Shown here piece by piece: positions 58,034 to 64,000 of a stretch of DNA of 64,000 bases. Made by a program: the position numbers and the translations under genes. A model generated the notes under the pieces. The model searched no databases and was not told the DNA's origin. It worked only from the letters and a program-made list of their open reading frames with translations. Source of the DNA: Diphasiastrum complanatum (Eukaryota; Streptophyta; Lycopodiopsida; Lycopodiales; Lycopodiaceae); contig CM055095.1 of the NCBI GenBank assembly GCA_029204225.1, forward strand, positions 51,404,841 through 51,468,840. The letters run 5' to 3'. Position 1 is the first letter of the stretch. Every line of letters starts with the position of its first letter.

Positions 58034-60877
58034 TGTTTTCGGGAAAAAAGACCCTCTTTTCAAGTCATTTTTGACGTAAAATCATCGCCATGCGCTATTA
58101 CGTCAATGCGAAACTGTTTAAAACTGACGCGTAAATGGCCCATTATGGCCGGTTGCACTTTTATTGAAACTCTGTCTATTTATTTATTTACGTTGGACTT
58201 AAATTTATTTAAGAGGCCTATGCCCCTAGTTCTCGTGTTTGTCGGGACTAGGAGGTGCCAGTTCGTCTTAAAAACCAATTAAATTACAATTTTATTCACC
58301 GTAGGCCACTTTGGTGATTTAGAACCAAATTTGGGGCTCAGCCCTTAAGTTTGGGCCCAAGTACCCTTTGTTGGTGCCCATTCACGAAAAGGTGCACCTC
58401 ATTGGGCCTCAGCCCTCTCTAGCATTAGAATGGGCCAGCCTCTACGTAACACTATCATTCATCTTCTTGGAGAGAGAGAGAGAGAGAGAGAGAGCTTGGG
58501 GAGAAGGAGGGAAGGAGTAGAAGCATTGTGCTTGGTGCCTCCCACTTCAGACCCTGTCTATTTGTTGTATCTCATCTCCTCTACCCTCACTTCAGACCCT
58601 GTCTATTTGTTGTATCTCATCTCCTCTACCCTCATCCTGTTGTTTGATTCCATAGAGTCAAGGAGGAGGAAAGGAAAAGAGATTGATTTGCCTGGTGCCT
58701 TCCACTCTAACTTCTTTGTTGGATCTTTGCTGCAAACTTCTTCTAATTCATTGCTATTGATCTGTTTCTCAGCCTTTAGCATTGTGTTTATTCCCTAAAT
58801 CATTGTTTGTTGACTCAGATTTTTGCCATTTGTTGTGCTGCCTCTAACCCTGTGGTTGCATATCTTGGAATGGTGTAGACTGCCTTGGGATTAATTTTGT
58901 AGATTCTTGTCATTAATCTTGTGTCTGCAGGGCTTGCAATTGTGAAAAGCTTTGCTGTTACATTTACAAGGTTCTGAGATTTATTTACGATTGATTGTTA
59001 TCCAAGAAGAAGTTATATTTATGCTTTGTCTATTGCTGTGACAAAGATTCTTGAATGTTTGACCTGCTAATTAAGAGATTTGTCTGTGGGATACAAATCT
59101 CTGGCTCATAAGCACATGAATTTGTGTATAGAATGTGAGAAGCAGAGATCTTGTCTCTCTGTCTCTTGATTACATTCTGTGTAACAGATGTTTAGAATGT
59201 AGATAAGATAATAGTGATGCTTAACTATTCATACATGTATGGCATAGTGATATGTGGTATTCGATAGCATTAGAAAGGCTGTCCGGAGCAGAGTGTTGAT
59301 CCACTACTAGTGTGGAAGATAGGTGGCAGAGTGCTGCCTTCTCAGTCGCGTTTCACTTCTATCTGTCTATTTGCGCCCCTTCTCCACTTTCTTGCCTGCA
59401 GATCCCTGCCTGTGGTTTCTTCTTCTTTCCCATCTGCGTTTTATCTGCCTGTGGCTGCCCCATTCCCTCATCAGCGACCTCCTACCTTCTGAATCTGCGG
59501 TCATCACTCCTTTTCCCTGCCCTGCGATCTGTTCTTACCTGTGCCTGTGTGGAAAAGCCTGCCTGCGGTTGTTTGTGGGCTGGGTCCTTTACCAACGGCC
59601 ACCTACCTTACCTATGGCTCGCTTTCCCTCTATGTGGCTCTTTACACCCTGCGACTTGGTGAAGGTCGCCCTTCTTCTTCTTCCCTAACCCTGCCTACTG
59701 CCATTCCCAACGGCCCTGATTCGCGCCCTCTTGCTTTTGTTCCCTGCCTGTCCATGTTCAGCCCTGTTGTGGGCCGTGTTCTTGCTTGCCTGCGATGTAG
59801 ACCTGCCCGTGGCTTCTTCTTCCTTCCGCACCCTGTTTTCTGTTGATTGTCATCTGTTGATTGTCAAGAACCTCAAATCTAATCTCTCGTCAGACCCCGA
59901 GGGTGTGGATGACTATAATAAGAATTGTGATAAGAATGATGAACTCACAGATATGTAAGAGATCCCTGGAGGTTTTCATACATGTTCACTTACTCCAGGG
60001 CAAGTGGTGGCACTATGGGCTAAGGCCTAATGAATGGCCATACTACATTATCCTATTTCAAGTTTTGCATTCATTCCACTTGTTTCCAGCAAGTGGGAAG
60101 CAAGTGGTCTCAGCTGAAAGCCTTATGGCCTTTTCAACGTGGGCAGTCCAGATTTTGAAATACACTTATCAACTTATGGTATGAAAATATAGCTTAGCTA
60201 CATGCATGTGATTCCTATTGCAAATACCCTAAACTGCAACCCTCGCTGAGGCCCCGTCCTCCCCATCTCTACGTGCACACACATTCAAATAGTGAGGAAT
60301 AAAAAATGAAAGCTTACTTGTTCATGTGGTCAATTCCTTGCTTGCATCCATCGCTGCCCGGATTGTGACTTATTGAATTTTGGCCTTACGATGCTTGATC
60401 GAGGATACATCTCTTAGCTTTGGAGATTGTCCATGACTCCAAACTTGTGAAGTTTTATACCATCTTTATGGTCCAATCACAGATTATACTACCACTACTA
60501 ACAAATATTCTCGAAGCCTATGCAAATGGTTCAGAAGAAGATTAGGCGCTTATTCAAAATCTAACCTTGTTTTACCTCACTACTTAAGTGAATTTCAGCT
60601 TATATACGAGTCATGCTTGTACGTCTCATCGATATCTCAACAGCCAGAGCTTAGTGATCTCTTGTTCATTTCAAAGTTCCCTAGGCTACCTGAAAATTGT
60701 CGGTAGACCATTAGGAATTTGCCTTGACGATTGCCATTGAAAGTGCATGTGATCATGAGCGGCCTTATTTTCGACTCCATACCCAATGGAGCTTGAGCTG
60801 TAATTGTGGTATAGACCGACTTCGTTAGCATTTCCCTAGATTGGCAGTCTATTTGGGGGTCGTTTTATAATCCTTCA
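58034..60877 (+). repeat. 3' LTR of inner element
   Basis: This 2,844-base copy starts TGTTTTCGGG and ends CCTTCA. It lacks the SINE-like insertion, has a 46-bp tandem duplication at about 58544-58635, a shorter (AG)n tract (58470-58494), and a 311-base segment (58867-59177) missing from the 5' LTR. Confidence 0.92.
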
Positions 60878-60882
60878 CAGAG

Positions 60883-62182
60883 CTAAGGTTTTATATTTCG
60901 AGAACTTGATGTGAAGGCCTTGTATGTTCCCGCAAGAAATAGATGCCAATCCATCAAACTTTATTTCTTTAGTTCCAAATTAATTCCCCATCTACTATTA
61001 TCTCTTTTTCCTTTTCTTTCGAGACTTTACTATGCAAGAGAAAACCGTTGATAACCATGAAGGATCCTTTGCTCCAGCAAGGATGATTAGCTCTTAACAA
61101 AGTGCTCCAAGCTCTTCCCCATCGCTATTGCCATCTTCATCTACATCACCTAGACCATCATCTTCTCAACCGAGAAGAAGAAGAAGAGAATTGTAGGAAA
61201 ACCATCGAGATAGAAGCGGAAGGAAGATGAAAGTGCTCCATCCATTGTTCAAGAAACCTTTTGCATCACGAAGCCAAAACTGCATCGAGAAAGTCAAAAA
61301 GACCAAGACTCATGCTCAGCATGAAAAAGAATCTGATGATGAAACATTGGAAGGATACATGCAACGAATCAAAAAGCCACATGTACCAAGAAAATACAAC
61401 CCAAAGCTGGTAGTGGCCATTCAATCTTTGAAGGCTAGTGAAACAAGGGAAGTATTTCCCGAACCATATTGATTGTCCATTAGGACCGCAGAATGCTTTA
61501 AATGTAAATCTCGAGATGCTTTAAAGAAAAACATCAAATAGAATGGTAAATCCTAAGTTGTTTCCAAGAATGATTTTGATTCGAGTACCTTTTTTTTTTA
61601 ATGTTTCAAACATGCCTGTTATGTGCTCTAAGCTTTTAGTAGCTTAAACCCTTGTTTTTCCTACTTTATGCAAAGTAGATTATGGGAATATGTTGAATAC
61701 ATTCAACCTACATGAGAACGAACTTCTAGTGTGATGTCTTAGGCTTAAGATGGACCATTAAGCATCTTTTGAAATAATGTATAGGAAGTCAAACCTCCCA
61801 AGACATTATGTAAAAGCATGATTAGTATATGCTAACATACTAAGGATGAATGGGGATTGAAAATTCCAAGACCATTTCACCTTTTACCCATTCCTGAATT
61901 CCCAAGGAAATACTTTACTATGGATTTTGTTTCCGGGCTATCTAAAACCCATAATGGAAATGACATATTTTGGACTATCCTAGATAGATTCAATAAGCAA
62001 GCTAATTTTATTTCATAGCTCAAGAGATCTGAAATAGATCCAGGAATCGAAGAGATTCTTCAACCAAAGCAGATCTTAAAGTATAAGATCAGATTTGAAA
62101 GAAAGATATTAGTGTAAACATTGACTTAAGATTCTTATTTGAGAAATATTCGTTGAGGACAATGCTTTATGCATTGAAGGGG
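60883..62182 (+). pseudogene. Outer gypsy element interior with integrase remnant
   Basis: The interior starts with the second half of the primer-binding site. A frame at 61227-61472 (MKVLHPLFKKPFASRSQNCI, basic and Lys-rich) may be gag or an unknown protein. Near 61850-62025 a gypsy integrase remnant reads LPIPEFPRKYFTMDFVSGLS and DIFWTILDRFNKQANFI, corresponding to the P-W-x-x-x-x-M-D-F-I-x-x-L-P and V-D-R-F-S-K blocks around the first catalytic Asp. RT and RNase H are gone. A polypurine tract TTGAAGGGG (62174-62182) precedes the 3' LTR. Confidence 0.8.
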
Positions 62183-63135
62183 TGTAATTTGTAGAGACAA
62201 ATTGCCCCAAAGAAATAAAGACTTTCCCATCTTCCAACTTCACATAGTCTTTGATAACTTGAAATTACCAGTGATCATTATTCTTTTTGGATATTGAATG
62301 ACTTTATTGTTCTATGAGCCATGTCTGATGGTATGGAAACTGACTGTTCTTTGAGGATATGTACAGGTACTCATGAAAGTGCTTGAAGGACAAGAACAAG
62401 AATAAGAAGCCTTCTAGGCTTAAGGACTGACCTTTCTTTGAGGGTATGTGCAAGTACTCATGAAAGTGCCAAAAGAACAAGAATCAGAACAAGAAGTTTT
62501 TTAAGCTTAAGACAGTAAACAAAGAAGGCTCAGAGGAGTCTAGAAAGAAGGCTTATTTCTAAGTCTATAATGAAGGCTCAGAGGAGTCTATCAAGAAGGC
62601 TTACTTTTGAGTCTATAATGAAGGCTTAGAGGAGTCTATAAAGAATTGGGACAAGGCCAAGGGACTGAACACCCTATTGACCCTTTTCCACCATGATTGA
62701 GGATGGGCAAACTCTAGAAAAAAAAGGGTTTAGGAATTGATGGATATTATGCAAGATAAGATGGACATATACTAACTCTCTACCATAGAATGAATGCACT
62801 TGGGGTGTTTACCCAAGTTGTGACAATGAAATTCCATTTGTTTATAAGGCCAAGTTTTAACCTTGTGCCACCTACCTCCACCTACTTTGCCACATGGCTT
62901 CTAAGCAATTTTACACCTAGAATGGGGCGCCCTCCTACACTCTTACTTCTCCTTCCACATCATCCTATACACCTCTCCCATTCACTCCCTCTAACTAATA
63001 CACCTCACCCCCTCACTCTACTTACCCCTTACACCTCTCACACTTGTATTAACACCTCATCCACTTCCCCAAGCTTCCTCACTTCCTACAAGAGGAAAAA
63101 CTTGCCCCCCTCCAAGGCTATTCATTACTCTTTAG
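62183..63135 (+). repeat. 3' LTR of outer gypsy element, truncated
   Basis: It matches 50311-51270, starting TGTAATTTGTAGAGACAAAT. Similarity ends after GCTATTCATTACTCTTT, where copia sequence begins. An extra direct repeat of AAGGCTCAGAGGAGTCTA units lies at 62525-62640. The remaining 1.7 kb of the LTR is missing. Confidence 0.88.
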
Positions 63136-63149
63136 ATTTGGATCTACCT

Positions 63150-63700
63150 TGGAGAAACACCATCAACTCAAAGTTAGGTGATCTCAAACGTCGATCATGA
63201 TTTTAATCCCTTTTGATCTCAAAATCCACTTGATTGCAAACTATGTCCAAGAGATGAATATGACAATATTCTTCAATCTTATGCAATCAAGGAGGAGTTT
63301 CCAAGCTTGGAGGCATTACAAGCATCCTCATTTCCGAGGGGTGTAGGCAAGAGAACCAACTATTGAGGATCAATCAACTTTCTTTGAAGGATGGTGGAGA
63401 GGAGAATGCACTCTTCTCAAAGGACAAGCCAAGAGGAAGGGGAAAAGGGCAACATCAACATTTTAAAAAGGACAGATTCAAGGAGGAGAGTGATGAGGAT
63501 CCACCACAATTATCAACAAGTGGCAAATCCAAGATGAAGTGCTTCTTTTTTTTGGTAAGAAGAGGCATTTTGCTTTTAATTGTTTCAAGAAGAAAAAGTT
63601 CTACAAACAAGCCAATCTTACTAAATATGGTGAAGGTGAGGGAGAACAATCAATTATTGATCAAAACACTTAATGTATTGTTCATTTCATGTATGTGTGA
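63150..63700 (+). pseudogene. Copia element K: gag C-terminal part
   Basis: The frame reads INQLSLKDGGEENALFSKDK and a basic Gly/Arg/Gln stretch, then a zinc knuckle CFFFGKKRHFAFNCF near 63540-63585 (split by a one-base frameshift in a T run) and KKKKFYKQANLTKYGEGEGE. This is the gag C-terminus upstream of protease. Protease is not reached before the orientation changes. Confidence 0.78.
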
Positions 63701-63739
63701 AAATCAGTCTGAAGTACAACCTAATATCAAAAGTCAACT

Positions 63740-63971
63740 TTACTAAGTTTAGATTGCACATGTGAGTAGGCACATGTGATCTGCTTCTTGATGCCAAGTT
63801 GCTCACAATGTTCTCCCCACCTCCATCCGACCTCAAAGCCTTGATCTTGATATCAACTTGATTATCTGCAAGAGCTTTGAACTTCAAGAAAGTGTCAAAC
63901 ACCATAGACTTTGAAGATAAGAAGTAAATCCAAGTGAATCTAGAGTAGTCATCAAGGAAGGAGACAAACAT
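63740..63971 (-). pseudogene. Copia element L: integrase fragment
   Basis: On the minus strand the sequence reads MFVSFLDDYSRFTWIYFLSS, VFDTFLKFKALADNQVDIKI and ALRSDGGGEN, the integrase core with the second catalytic Asp. It runs off the window on its 5' side (63972-64000 continues the same frame). It points against element K, so the two fragments meet in inverted orientation near 63740. Confidence 0.85.
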
Positions 63972-64000
63972 AGTAGCACCACCATTGCTCCTAGTTGAGT

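Larger units (their letters stand above)
52951..60877 (+). mobile_element. Inner long-LTR gypsy-type retrotransposon, non-autonomous
   Basis: Two long direct repeats (52951-55616 and 58034-60877) start TGTTT and end CCTTCA and flank a 2.4-kb interior. The element is bounded by perfect 5-bp duplications CAGAG (52946-52950 and 60878-60882). The interior encodes only a gag-like protein; protease, RT, RNase H and integrase are absent. The interior's first bases (GTTGTGCGTTTGTCGGGAGG) vaguely resemble the GCGCCGTTGCCGGGGA-type site used by Tat/Athila elements. The long LTRs and gag-only interior make it a deletion derivative or a large non-autonomous element. Confidence 0.9.

Overview
This window is nuclear DNA of a land plant with a large, retrotransposon-rich genome. 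The evidence is a GT-AG spliced 3' part of an RNA polymerase II RPB4 gene, a complete three-exon EPF1/EPF2-type stomatal patterning peptide gene, and Ty1/copia and Ty3/gypsy elements primed by initiator tRNA-Met. The load of decayed elements suggests a fern, lycophyte or gymnosperm, but the sequence alone does not settle the lineage.

Layout. 0-7 kb: the RPB4 3' exons, a 103-bp MITE and unclassified DNA. 7.0-13.7 kb: a copia gag-protease relic (+) interrupted by a nearly complete minus-strand copia element with 1,051-bp LTRs; its right LTR is truncated. 13.7-22.7 kb: a block of non-retroviral genes on both strands that I think is one large decayed DNA-transposon-like or giant mobile element. 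It holds an intronless histone H3/CenH3-like gene with a long C-terminal tail and two TGA codons, a divergent acidic-protein gene, a spliced DDE-transposase-like gene, a spliced Ulp1 (C48) cysteine protease gene and an unidentified minus-strand gene; a truncated copia sits in the middle. 22.9-36.6 kb: a patchwork of gypsy gag, non-autonomous copia copies, a gypsy integrase sliver and three larger copia elements. 36.6-42.4 kb: mostly unclassified DNA with LTR fragments. 42.5-43.1 kb: the EPF peptide gene. 44.6-46.3 kb: simple repeats and a cluster of palindromes. 46.9-50.3 kb: copia remnants. 50.3-63.1 kb: an outer gypsy-type element with a 2.6-kb LTR, split exactly inside its primer-binding site by an inner element with 2.7-2.8-kb LTRs and a perfect CAGAG target duplication; a tRNA-derived SINE-like insertion sits in one inner LTR. 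63.1-64 kb: copia pieces in opposite orientations.

Only the EPF gene looks both complete and intact. RPB4 is intact as far as it is visible. Almost all retroelement reading frames carry stops and frameshifts. The most unusual content is the 13.7-22.7 kb block, where a centromeric-type histone relative, a SUMO-protease-type enzyme and a transposase-like protein lie together.
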